A stretch of 64,000 nucleotides of DNA from Chelativorans sp. AA-79 (GTDB lineage Bacteria > Pseudomonadota > Alphaproteobacteria > Rhizobiales > Rhizobiaceae): positions 1 through 64,000 of the forward strand of contig NZ_CP120362.1 of assembly GCF_029457495.1 (NCBI RefSeq). The letters run 5' to 3'. Position numbers and translations under genes: made by a program. Under the pieces are notes generated by a model, which made no database searches, was not told where the DNA came from, and saw only the letters and a program-made list of their open reading frames with translations. Below, in pieces: positions 25,102 through 33,248 of the stretch (within the stretch, counting starts at the first letter, position 1; each line of letters opens with the position of its first letter).

Positions 25102-26103
25102 ATGTCCTCAGGAGGGAGCAAGGTTCGCTCCGTATTCCACGCGTCCGGATATTGCCTGAGCATGCTTCCGGCACCTTCAGTCCTTCGCAGCCTCGTCGGC
25201 GATCTCAAACAGGTCGCCAGTTTGCGCCGCGTTACGCTCATGGACGGGCCCGAAGCCGGGGTCGAGGCGCTCGTCTTTTCCACCGGAGGCGGACTGGACT
25301 TCTGGGTGGTGCCGGGCCGCATGCTCGATATTGCCGCGCTTTCGTGGCACGGCAGCCAGATCGCTTGGCAGAGCCCGGCGGGGATGCGGCCCGTGGATGT
25401 GTCGGGGGGCGATCAGCGCGTGTTCGAGCATGGCTTCGGAGGCTTTCTCAACACCTGCGGCTTCGATCATATCCGCCAGCCGGTTGACGGGTTGCCGCTC
25501 CACGGTTCGGCGCCATTCACCCCGGCCCGGCTGTTGAGTTTCGGCGAGAACTGGGATGCGGAGGAGCCTATCCTCCGTTGCGAGGGCGAGGCGACATGTT
25601 GGCGCCATGGTGGTTACGGATATCGGCTGCGCCGGCGGATTGAGGCTCCGATCGGGGGAGCGACAATCCGCATCCGCGATCGTGTCGAGATCATCGGTCC
25701 CGACCCTGCCGCGGTGCTCGCGCTTTATCATTTCAATCTCGGCTATCCCGCGGTACGCAACGGCACCCAGGTGCTTCTGGACGGGAACCGTGTCGTCGGT
25801 CCGCTCTCGCCGCCGGAGTCAAAGCCCCAGACCCCAACGCTTCATCGCGCGTCTGCTGGATGGGCCGTTTGTCACGTCGTCTTGGCCCACCGCGGAGCTG
25901 CGATCGCCTTTCGCTGGCGCACTGACACACTGCCATGGCTCCAGCTTTGGCGGGATCTACGACCACATCGCGGCGTGTTGTCCATCGAGCCCTGCAGCAT
26001 CGGCCGCCTTCCCGACGGCGCCAACGAGCCGTCGCCGCCAATCAATGCCGGCGAAGCCCGTTCATTCGCAATCGACATCGCGTTCGCTTCGAACCCGTTG
26101 TAA
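25102..26103 (+). CDS. DUF4432 family, aldose-epimerase-like protein (module 2)
   Basis: A 333-aa protein of the DUF4432 group in the galactose-mutarotase fold. Family-like features seen: RMLDIAALSWHGSQIAWQSP at about 73, FEHGFGGFLNTCGFDH at about 109, LHGSAPFTPARLLSF at about 133 and ALYHFNLGYP at about 212. Mutarotase relatives bind sugars and interconvert anomers; the catalytic chemistry of DUF4432 itself is not settled to my knowledge. Last gene of the module 2 operon, starting right after the ATPase stop. The first ATG has no clear ribosome-binding site; ATG 25162 is an alternative start. Context supports a role in processing a sugar freed by the sulfatase. Confidence 0.8.
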   Translation: MSSGGSKVRSVFHASGYCLSMLPAPSVLRSLVGDLKQVASLRRVTLMDGPEAGVEALVFSTGGGLDFWVVPGRMLDIAALSWHGSQIAWQSPAGMRPVDVSGGDQRVFEHGFGGFLNTCGFDHIRQPVDGLPLHGSAPFTPARLLSFGENWDAEEPILRCEGEATCWRHGGYGYRLRRRIEAPIGGATIRIRDRVEIIGPDPAAVLALYHFNLGYPAVRNGTQVLLDGNRVVGPLSPPESKPQTPTLHRASAGWAVCHVVLAHRGAAIAFRWRTDTLPWLQLWRDLRPHRGVLSIEPCSIGRLPDGANEPSPPINAGEARSFAIDIAFASNPL

Positions 26104-26505
26104 CCGGCAACCCAACTGCTGGCAGGGGAGCTCAAGTCTGACGCTGCGTTCCTCCCGAAGGAAGCAGCCAAGCGGAATGTATGAAACACATGGAGCGCAG
26201 CACTGAAGCACTTGGCGGGTCATCCACACGGGCGCGGGCTACACTGGCGCAGGTTCCAGTTACTCTCACGCTGTCCGTCTCAGCAGCGAGGAAGAGGCAC
26301 GTGTGGCGACTAGCGCCTTACGGCGCGTCCATTTTCTGGGCGAGGAAGCTCCTCGAACGTAATCGAAGTCTGTTAGAGCCAACCTATCAGCAATATCGCA
26401 TCCTGGATCCAGGCCGAGCCACCGCGCCGTGGACGGATCTGGCCCGCAAACTGGGGTGTGCTGCGCAACGGCGCCCCTTCAAGTCGATCGTGAACAATCC
26501 GGGTT
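26104..26505. other. intergenic region without a recognisable gene
   Basis: About 400 bp between the epimerase-like gene and the IS5-type transposase end. One open frame of 132 codons crosses it, but it has no family resemblance, is rich in Arg and Ser as shadow frames are, and overlaps the element end. I see no promoter or repeat worth naming. Confidence 0.35.
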
Positions 26506-27190
26506 TTAAGCGACGGCCTGCTTCGGCCGGAATTGAAGCACAGCTATCAAGAACGATAAAAAGTCCTTCAACCACCTGAGCAGGAGAGAGAAGTTGTAGC
26601 CGGCGGCGGCCAGGATGGCGTTGATGGCATTGCCCTGGGCGTGGGCGAGGTAGTTGCGGCCCATCCTGTGTTCGCTCTTGATATGGCCGATCACCGGCTC
26701 GACGGCGGATCGTCGTCGCATCTGGCGCTAGATGGCCGGCGTCACGCGACGCTTCTGGCCTACGGCGAAGACCCTGAACCTGTGGCTTTGCGGCGCGTTT
26801 TGGCCGCGGTAGCCGGCGTCGGCGAGGATGCGCTCGATCTCGGCGCCGACGCTGTCTTGTATCGCGGGGATGACCGTTCCCAGCGTATGGCCGTCATAGG
26901 GGTTGCCGGGAAGGGCCATGGCGTGCAGAGCGAACTGGCCGCCCTTCGAGCGCTTCAGCGTGGTGGCGACCGAGACTTTGACGCCGAACTCGTAGGGCGC
27001 GTGGGTCCGCCGCGTGTCCTGCGGCTTCATCGTGCCAGTCTTCACTGCCACCGCAAGGCTTTCCTGCAGCAGGGCCGTGATCCGCTCCTCGCCCATGCGC
27101 TGACGCCAGCGCGTCATCGAGGAGCGGTCAAACGGCAGTTCGTGCTGGAAGAACTCCTCGCCGCACAGGTATTGTGGAGTAGGAAGCGCG
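26506..27190 (-). pseudogene. IS5-family transposase, central and C-terminal part
   Basis: Leftward remnant of an IS5-type DDE transposase. It reads CGEEFFQHELPFDRSSMTRW near the interruption, then ERITALLQESLAVAVKTGTM, then jumps by an internal deletion (PQDTRRT joined to HAPYEFGVKVSVATTL). After RRVTPAI an in-frame TAG (26730-26728) stops it, and the same frame resumes with MRRRSAVEPVIGHIKSEHRM and runs to a natural end. The N-terminal part lies at 27968-28172, separated by a group II intron remnant. It is inactive through stop, deletion and interruption. Confidence 0.75.
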
Positions 27191-27967
27191 TGAGGGTAGC
27201 GATCATGTCCACCGCGGCTGTATGATGATTGCCGGAGAGCGCGTCGGTATTGTCGTGACCACGGACATGCGTCCACTCGATCCCCGCTTGCGGATAATCC
27301 GGTGCCCGAGGAAGATGAAGCCATCGTCGACGTGGGTGATATCGGCTTTATCCATATTCAACGTCAGTTTCAGATGGCCTTCCAGAAAGGCCGCCATTCC
27401 GCGCGGATGGCCTCGGCATGTGCCCTGGTACCCTTGACGATGACGACAAAGTCATCGGCAAAGCGACAGTAGGCGACAGCCGTTTCCATTGCCGGTTCTC
27501 GCGAACCGCAATGGGGATTTCCTACTGGATCCCGAAGTTCCATGCCCAGCGATCTTTACGGTTCAGGTATTTCGCTTCCAGCCAAGCATCGAACTCGTGG
27601 AGCATGGTGTTGGAAAGGCACGGTGAGAGAACCCCACCTTGCGAAACACCTTCACTTGATGCCCTGAACAGACCACGGTCAATGTGGCCTGCCTTCAGAA
27701 ATCGCCAGAGCAGCTCGATAACCCCTTCAGCCCTCGGATGCGGATTAACCGGTTCGTGTTCCTCAACCTTCCAATGCTCCAGCCTTGGAGACCTTCTTGG
27801 CGTAACGGCTTTCGCCTCAATCCCCTTTACCTGCGGGCTACGTCACCCTGCCAGTTGACCGCAGGTCACCGCCGCTAGGGCTCACGCCCCCTCACAGCAG
27901 AAGGCACGGCTTTCGTTCATTTCCTCCTTTCTCTTAAGCATTCCAGACACATGCGCCCGAGGCGCAC
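27191..27967 (-). mobile_element. group II intron remnant with broken reverse transcriptase
   Basis: On the minus strand the intron seems to begin with GTGCG at 27967, the usual 5' tip of bacterial group II introns, right inside the IS5 transposase codons for ENPCF. It carries pieces of an LtrA-type reverse transcriptase: SEGVSQGGVLSPCLSNTMLH near 27655, the catalytic AYCRFADDFVVIVKG near 27460 (FADD in place of YADD), EGHLKLTLNMDKADITHVDD near 27380 and FIFLGHRIIRKRG. At least two frameshifts and a TAG break it. The maturase end and the 3' ribozyme domains are missing. Confidence 0.75.
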
Positions 27968-28172
27968 GAAAACAGGGGTTCTCGTTCCAGCGCTCACACA
28001 GTGCCTCATCCGACAGGTCGAAGGTGTGCTTGAGGATCGCTAGCCGGGCCATCAGCCGTGTCGGCAAAGGCGGCATGCCCTGCCCGTCGGAATAGACCGC
28101 GCCGAAACGCTCTTCCAGCACCGGCCAGTCGATGGCCTGCGTCAACCGCACCAGCTCGTGTGGTTTGCCCAT
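27968..28172 (-). pseudogene. IS5-family transposase, N-terminal part
   Basis: The opening of the same transposase: LVRLTQAIDWPVLEERFGAV, then PPLPTRLMARLAILKHTFDL and DEALCERWNENPCF, where the intron interrupts it. The gene starts 3 bp inside the left target duplication of the IS481-type element, which therefore inserted just upstream of the transposase start. Confidence 0.75.
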
Positions 28173-28179
28173 CGCCTAG

Positions 28180-29183
28180 GTGTTTAATCCCGCATTTTGA
28201 TGGTGCAATCTTTTCCCATGAATGGAAGGAGGCACTATGGGACAAGTTCACCACGGGAGCGCCACGACGACAGCGGCAGTCCGTCGAGCGATACAACATG
28301 GTCAAGAGAGCCTGAGGACACTGGCCAGGCGCTACGGGATCAACCAGAAGACTGTGGCGAAATGGAAAAAGCGCACATCGGTTGCCGATTTGCCGACCGG
28401 GCCGAAGGAACCGCATTCCACGGTGCTATCGCTGGAGGATGAGGCCGTCATCGTCGCCTTCCGCAAGCATACGCTGCTGCCGCTCGATGACTGCCTCTAT
28501 GCCCTTCAGGCGACGATCCCGCATCTGTCCCGATCATCGTTGCATCGCTGTCTGGAGCGTCATGGCATCTCGCGGCTGCCCGATGTCGAAGGCGACAAGC
28601 CAGTCCGGAAGAAGTTCAAGAGCTATCCGATCGGCTACTTCCACATCGACATCGCAGAGGTGCAGACGGCTGAGGGCAAGCTCTATCTGTTCGTGGCCAT
28701 CGACCGGACATCAAAGTTCGCTTTCGCCCAACTCCATCTCAAAGCCGGCAAGATGATTGCGGCGCAGTTCCTGCGCGATCTCGTCGCGGCGGTGCCCTAC
28801 ACCATCCACACCGTACTGACCGACAACGGCATCCAGTTCACCAACCACGCCCGTCACAAATATGCGTTCCACCACATCTTCGACCGGGTCTGCGACGACA
28901 ACGGCATCGAACACAGGCTCACCAAAATCAACCATCCGTGGACGAACGGACAGGTGGAACGGATGAACCGGACCATCAAGGAGGCGACTGTCAAGCGCTT
29001 CCACTACGACAATCATGACCAACTGCGCCGGCATCTTCAGGACTTCATCGACGCATACAACTTCGGGCGAAGGCTGAAGACGCTCAAAGGCCTCACACCT
29101 TACGAGTTCATCTGCAAACGATGGACTTCAGAGCCGGATCGATTCATCCTCGACCCAATCCATCAAATGCCGGAACTGAACAC
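28180..29183 (+). mobile_element. IS481-family insertion sequence, complete
   Basis: A compact 1.0-kb element between two CTAG tetranucleotides (28176-28179 and 29184-29187), which fit the CTAG target duplication characteristic of IS481. The ends are imperfect inverted repeats: GTGTTTAATCCC at the left and the reverse complement of CGGAACTGAACAC at the right, both followed inward by GCATTT and TGATGG. It carries a single intact transposase gene and looks recent. Confidence 0.85.
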
Positions 29184-29187
29184 CTAG
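28237..29187 (+). CDS. IS481-family transposase
   Basis: Intact DDE transposase of 316 aa. It has an N-terminal helix-turn-helix (TLARRYGINQKTVAKW at about 30) and an integrase core with the catalytic residues in FHIDIAEV (D), LTDNGIQF (D) and WTNGQVERMN (E). The ATG at 28237 follows GGAGG by 4 bases. The stop codon TAG is made from the last bases of the CTAG target duplication, so the element does not encode its own stop. Probably functional. Confidence 0.9.
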   Translation: MGQVHHGSATTTAAVRRAIQHGQESLRTLARRYGINQKTVAKWKKRTSVADLPTGPKEPHSTVLSLEDEAVIVAFRKHTLLPLDDCLYALQATIPHLSRSSLHRCLERHGISRLPDVEGDKPVRKKFKSYPIGYFHIDIAEVQTAEGKLYLFVAIDRTSKFAFAQLHLKAGKMIAAQFLRDLVAAVPYTIHTVLTDNGIQFTNHARHKYAFHHIFDRVCDDNGIEHRLTKINHPWTNGQVERMNRTIKEATVKRFHYDNHDQLRRHLQDFIDAYNFGRRLKTLKGLTPYEFICKRWTSEPDRFILDPIHQMPELNT

Positions 29188-29360
29188 CTCTCCGATTCAC
29201 CGCGATAAAGGCAGTGAATCACGCTTCGCCACGCAGGAAAATCACAAACTGGAATTGCAAGGAAACGACCCACAACCAGGCTGTTTCCTGCAATCTCGAA
29301 ACCAACACTGCAGCCTTTTTCTACGAAATATCAGTGGCTTCCGGATTCTTCACGGCCGAC
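29187..29360. repeat. 174-bp dispersed repeat, copy B
   Basis: Copy of 5779-5952 in the same orientation, ungapped and about 95% identical. It begins at the last base of the IS481 target duplication and ends beside an IS21-type istA fragment. Before the IS481 insertion it would have lain directly upstream of the IS5-type transposase start, so it may be the 5' flank of that element. Confidence 0.85.
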
Positions 29361-29371
29361 CATTCAAGGAA

Positions 29372-29590
29372 TGGGTTTTGCCGACCAGCTTGGATCGGGT
29401 GCAGTGCAGGCTCGCCCGTCTCGGCGACGGCGACCGGCAGATGGTGAGCATCCTGTCGGCCGTGCTGAGCGACGAGATGCCGACGGTCGAAGCCGCCTGC
29501 GCGGAAGCGCTGCGCGAAGGGCACCTGCTCGGCCGATTTCTTCACTAACATCCTGGCGCGCCGGCGCGAGAGACCGTGCGGCCGCCATGA
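29372..29590 (+). pseudogene. IstA C-terminal remnant (IS21 family)
   Basis: Encodes LARLGDGDRQMVSILSAVLS and VEAACAEALREG, the typical C-terminal region of an IS21-family IstA transposase, then shifts frame at about 29520 into SADFFTNILARRRE. Only the last 70 or so residues survive. Confidence 0.7.
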
Positions 29591-29611
29591 CCTTCTGAGG
29601 AGGGTCGTCTG

Positions 29612-29700
29612 ATGGAACGCATCGACATTCTCGCCATGATGGGCGCGCTCAAGCTCTTCGGTATGAAGGACTATGACGAGATCATCCGACGAAGCGTCAC
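29612..29700 (+). pseudogene. IstB N-terminal remnant (IS21 family)
   Basis: Starts with ATG after a GGAGG-type site and reads MERIDILAMMGALKLFGMK and DEII, the normal opening of the IstB helper ATPase that follows IstA in IS21 elements. The similarity then ends; the rest was replaced by the IS66-type remnant. The order istA-istB and the spacing are natural. Confidence 0.65.
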
Positions 29701-29832
29701 CCTTGAGGCGGCCGGCGGGCATGCGGCAGCCGGGTTTCTTTCACTTTGTCATCCCCCTTGTTTCAGAGACTCCAAATTGCAATCTTTGCTCTCAATGAGA
29801 GCATTGGAGCACGGCGATGACCGGCAATTTGC

Positions 29833-31381
29833 ATGGCCGACGTTGAGGCCGCGGCGGCCAATGCGCAGGCCGACTTGTCCAGTCGGGAAGCGCTGATCGC
29901 GCATCTCAAGCTCGAGATCGAAAAGCTGCGCCGCGAGCTCTACGGCAGCCGCTCTGAGCGCAAGGCGCGGCTGCTTGAGCAGATGGAACTGCAGCTGGAG
30001 AATTTGGAGACGGCCGCGAGCGAAGACGAACTGGCGGCAAGCCAGGCAGCGGCGCAGGCGCAGACGGTCCAGTCCTTTCAACGAAAACGGCCCGCGCGCA
30101 AACCCTTTCCCGAACACCTGCTGCGCGAGCGGGTCGTCATCGCCGCGCCGGAGAATTGTCCGTGCTGCGGCTCGGCCAAGCTGTCGAAGCTGGGCGAGGA
30201 CATCACCGAGACGCTGGAGGTGATCCCCCGCCAGTGGAAGGTGATCCAGACAGTGCGCGAGAAGTTCACCTGCCGGGAGTGCGAGAAGATCACGCAGGCG
30301 CCGGCGCCTTTCCACGCCACCCCGCGCGGCTTTGCCGGCCCTAATCTCCTGGCAACAATCCTGTTCGAGAAGTTTGGCCAGCATCAACCACTGAACAAGG
30401 CAGAGCGAGCGCTACCGGCGCGAAGGCATCGATCTCTCCGTATCGACGCTGGCCGACCAGGTCGGCGCCTGTACCTTTGCCCTTGAGCCGCTGCATGCGT
30501 TGATCGAGGGGCATGTGCTGGCCGCCGAACGACTGCACGGCGACGACACGACGGTGCCGATCCTGGCCAAGGGCAAGACCACCACCGGCCATATCTGGAC
30601 CTATGTGCGCGATGATCGGCCCTTCGGCGGGACTGCTCCGCCGGCGGCCCTTTATTACGCCTCCCGGGATCGGCGACAGGAGCATCCGGAGCGCCATCTC
30701 AAGACCTTCACCGGCATTCTGCAGGCCGACGCCTATAGCGGATACAACACGCTTTACGATCCCGCGCGGGCGCAGGGAGCGATAACGCCAGCGCTGTGTT
30801 GGGCCCATGCGCGGCGCCAGTTCTTCGAGCTGGCTGACATCGCTGCCAACGCGCGCCGCGGCAGGCAAGCGCCCACTATCTCGCCGATCGCCCTGGAAGC
30901 GGTAAAGCGCATCGACGCACTGTTTGACATCGAGCGCGCGATCAACGGCCTGAGTGCCGAGCAGCGGCTTGAAGCCCGTGAGGAAAGAAGCGCGTTGCTG
31001 CTAACGGAGCTCGAAGCGTGGCTGCGCCAGGAGCGCTCCCGCCTCTCGCGCTCGGCCTCGGTCGCCAAGCCGATCGACTACATGCTGAGGCGCTGGGACC
31101 GCTTTGCCCGGTTCCTCGAAGACGGCCGGATCTGCCTGACCAACAACGCCGCCGAGCGGGCGCTGCGGGGCTTCGCCCTCGGCCGCAAATCGTGGCTGTT
31201 CGCCGGCTCCGAGCGCGGCGCCATGCGTGCCGCGGCCATGACGACGCTGATCATGACGGCGAGGCTCAACGACGTCGACCCGCAGGCCTGGCTGGCCGAC
31301 GTGCTTGCCCGCATCGCCGACACGCCGCAAAGCCGGCTTCCTGAACTGCTGCCTTGGGCGTGGAATAAGCGGGCAGTGTAG
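29833..31381 (+). pseudogene. IS66 transposase TnpC, single frameshift
   Basis: Full-length IS66 TnpC of about 515 codons if repaired. It has an N-terminal leucine-rich helix (LKLEIEKLRRELYGSRSERK), a zinc-finger CPCCGSAKLSKLGEDITETL with CRECEK, the catalytic core (HGDDTTVPIL, ADAYSGYN, CWAHARRQFFE) and the C-terminal LTNNAAERALRGFALGRKSW. Reading shifts at about 30394, where AACAAGGCAGAGC has one more A than the frame needs (AACAGGCAGAGC restores LNRQSERYRREG). Otherwise intact, so this is a very recent loss or possibly a sequencing error. Confidence 0.85.
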
Positions 31382-31383
31382 TT

Positions 31384-31599
31384 ATGGCAGCCGTCAGCCA
31401 CGTCTTCACGATCCGCCGCGCGGCGCAAATCCTGGACCGCGACGAAGAGCTGCTGTGGGATCTCTCGGATCAGCTCGAGCCCGAAGACGGCAAGCTGTGG
31501 ATCCATGATGTCGATGATGTCGACTTCCTCGCCTTCACATTCGAAGGCATCGAAGCACTTCGCGAGATCATAAAGGATCAGATCGATCACGCAGGCTGA
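31384..31599 (+). CDS. small IS66-associated protein
   Basis: A 71-aa acidic protein beginning 3 bases after the tnpC stop, well inside the element. It opens with FTIRRAAQILDRDEELLWDL, helix-turn-helix-like in character, and ends EIIKDQIDHAG. Small genes at this position accompany some rhizobial IS66 elements; I know of no assigned role. The last codons lie in the 71-bp right end. Confidence 0.6.
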   Translation: MAAVSHVFTIRRAAQILDRDEELLWDLSDQLEPEDGKLWIHDVDDVDFLAFTFEGIEALREIIKDQIDHAG

Positions 31600-31648
31600 T
31601 CGCCAGCTCCTACAAATGCGGGACACCGCGGTCCTCACCGTATGCTTA
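31578..31648. repeat. IS66 right end (copy of 16607-16677)
   Basis: The terminal 71 bp of the element, matched by the solo end at 16607. The tip reads CCGTATGCTTAC. The two copies have the same orientation. Confidence 0.75.
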
Positions 31649-32200
31649 CGGCGAGTTTACTGGCGAGCTCGTGCAGCCGCGACACAAATGCCTCACCCTG
31701 CGGATTGGCATCGGTGGCCGCGACAAGCCATACGTCCGGCCGCTCGCCCAAAAGGCGAATTGCGCGGTCAGTCGCCGGCGACCAGCCGCCGCCAGTGCTG
31801 ACGTACATTGTATCCCGTCGGATAGTCTCGATCGACGCAAGGCTCATGGCATCGATCGCCGCCTCGGTAACGCAGAGCCGGTGCCCATGGGGCCGGCCGA
31901 GACAGAACAGCATCTTGGCGCCTCCGGACGCGAAGCCGCGCCAATCGGGACGCGCTCCTCCCAGCCCGTCACCTGGCTGGCGTGATCGGTGTGGCCGGCC
32001 CACATGCTGCCCTTCGGGCCTTCGCGCAAGACGTTTGTGGCAATGGCCTTTCGGATGACAGGCTCAGGAATGTGGCACGTGCCGTGGAGATAACGCCATG
32101 TCGCCGAGCCGGGCCAGGGTTGCGCCGGACCCGCCAGCGTTCCGTGATCGTCAGGTCGGGCGCACGGCCCCTGGCCTTGCGTGTCCAGACCGGCCACTTC
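31635..32200 (-). pseudogene. DUF3991/TOPRIM-domain protein, remnant
   Basis: Three leftward pieces in different frames give a DUF3991-TOPRIM protein, a plasmid-associated DNA-processing family related to primases. They are ERWRVR near 32130, PWPGSATWRYLHGTCHIPEP with VLREGPKGSMWAGHTDHASQ near 32120-31990, then DWRGFASGGAKMLF, LCVTEAAIDAMSLASIETIR and STGGGWSP down to VAATDANPQGEAFVSRLHEL. At least two frameshifts. The end of the gene is replaced by the IS66 right tip at 31649, and the start is lost before the LysR gene. Such genes usually accompany plasmid mobilisation regions. Confidence 0.7.
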
Positions 32201-32221
32201 GGCTCCAGAAGGAATTCTGCG

Positions 32222-33127
32222 TCAGTTGACCCGCATTTCAGCCGCAACATCGAACAGACGGCGCGTCAGCATTTCCGCCAGCATGCTGCGTGCCTCGTCC
32301 GCCCGCATGATAATGCCGGCGTGCCGCTCCCAGCCTATCCCGGCGACCTCGAGGCTCACAATCTCGTCCTTGGCCGAGGGCTTGAAGATGGAGCTGGTGG
32401 CGAAGCTCAGGAGATCAGTCTTCTTGACGACCTCGAAGATGAAGGCGATGGAATCGGATTCGATTGCGGGCACGGGCTCGTGCAAACCGTTATAGGCGAA
32501 GATGGCGTTGAAGCGCTGGCGCTGCGCCATCCGCCTGCTGGGCAGCGCCCATCCCGCATCCGCGAGATCGGCGATGGCGAGGTCCGAGCGAGCGGCCAGC
32601 GGATGCCCCCGCCGCGCGATGACGGACTGACGGTCGCGCGTCAGCGGAACTACCTCGAGCGCCCTGTCGTGGCGCGCCTCCTCGCAGGCGGCGATGATGA
32701 GGTCGTATTCCCCCTGCTTCAGCGCTTCGATGAGCTGAGCGTCGAAGCCGCCGGTCACCTTGACCTCGGCGCCCGGCGATGCCTGCAGCAGCTGGGCGAT
32801 CGCCTCGGGCAGGCCGCGGCGCATCCAGGACGGACCGGCGCCGATGGTGAGCCTTCCGGCCGCCCCGTCGCGCAGCGCCTCCAGCTCCCGCCGGGCCTCC
32901 CGCCACTGGGCGACGATCAGGCGCGCGCGATGCGCGAGCGCCTCGCCCTGGGGGTTCGGCCGCATGCCCCGCGACTGCCGCTCCAGGAGCGGCATGGCGA
33001 CCAGATCCTCCAGCGCGCGGATGCTCTTCGTCAGGCCCGATTGGCTGATGCCGGTTTTCTCCGCCGCGCGGCTTAAACTGCCGCAATTGAGCACCGCCAG
33101 GAAATGATCCAGATGCCGGATGTTCAT
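32222..33127 (-). CDS. LysR-type transcriptional regulator (module 3)
   Basis: A 301-aa LysR regulator. The ATG at 33127 is preceded by GAGGGAG at 6 bases and gives the normal opening RHLDHFLAVLNCGSLSRAAE, then GISQSGLTKSIRALEDL. The effector domain follows. Divergent from tctC-tctB-tctA-sulfatase over 121 bp, so it likely controls that operon. It resembles the module 1 regulator more than the module 2 one. Longer upstream frames exist but cross the promoter region. Confidence 0.92.
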   Translation of the reverse strand: MNIRHLDHFLAVLNCGSLSRAAEKTGISQSGLTKSIRALEDLVAMPLLERQSRGMRPNPQGEALAHRARLIVAQWREARRELEALRDGAAGRLTIGAGPSWMRRGLPEAIAQLLQASPGAEVKVTGGFDAQLIEALKQGEYDLIIAACEEARHDRALEVVPLTRDRQSVIARRGHPLAARSDLAIADLADAGWALPSRRMAQRQRFNAIFAYNGLHEPVPAIESDSIAFIFEVVKKTDLLSFATSSIFKPSAKDEIVSLEVAGIGWERHAGIIMRADEARSMLAEMLTRRLFDVAAEMRVN

Positions 33128-33248
33128 ATGACACTCCCTCATATCTTTATGCTGAAAAGAAACTTGTCGGAATGTATCTGGGACGTCAACATATGTCCGG
33201 CCTATCCTGGAAATAGCGATGCGACACGGACGATTCGAGGAGGAGAAT
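33128..33248. promoter_or_regulatory. divergent lysR/tctC promoter region (module 3)
   Basis: The 121-bp gap contains two small symmetric elements close together, GGGACGTC near 33180 and ACATATGT near 33189, which could form part of a LysR-type site, and the ribosome-binding site GAGGAGGAG just before the tctC ATG at 33249. No match to the module 1 palindrome was found. Confidence 0.35.

Larger units (their letters stand above)
29701..31649 (+). mobile_element. IS66-family element, left-truncated
   Basis: Right part of an IS66-type element: tnpC (broken), a small downstream gene and the right end, which finishes in GCTTAC at 31649, the inverse of the IS66 tip GTAAGC. tnpA, tnpB and the left tip are not present. 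The left boundary is not defined exactly; it lies between the istB fragment and the tnpC start at 29833. The right end sits inside a DUF3991/TOPRIM gene. Confidence 0.75.

Noticed and set aside
26181..26579. 132-codon open frame after the DUF4432 gene
   Set aside because: No family resemblance, overlaps the IS5-type transposase end, and has shadow-like composition.
31616..33076. Several rightward open frames opposite the DUF3991 remnant and the module 3 LysR
   Set aside because: They are antisense to recognisable protein families and show no motifs.
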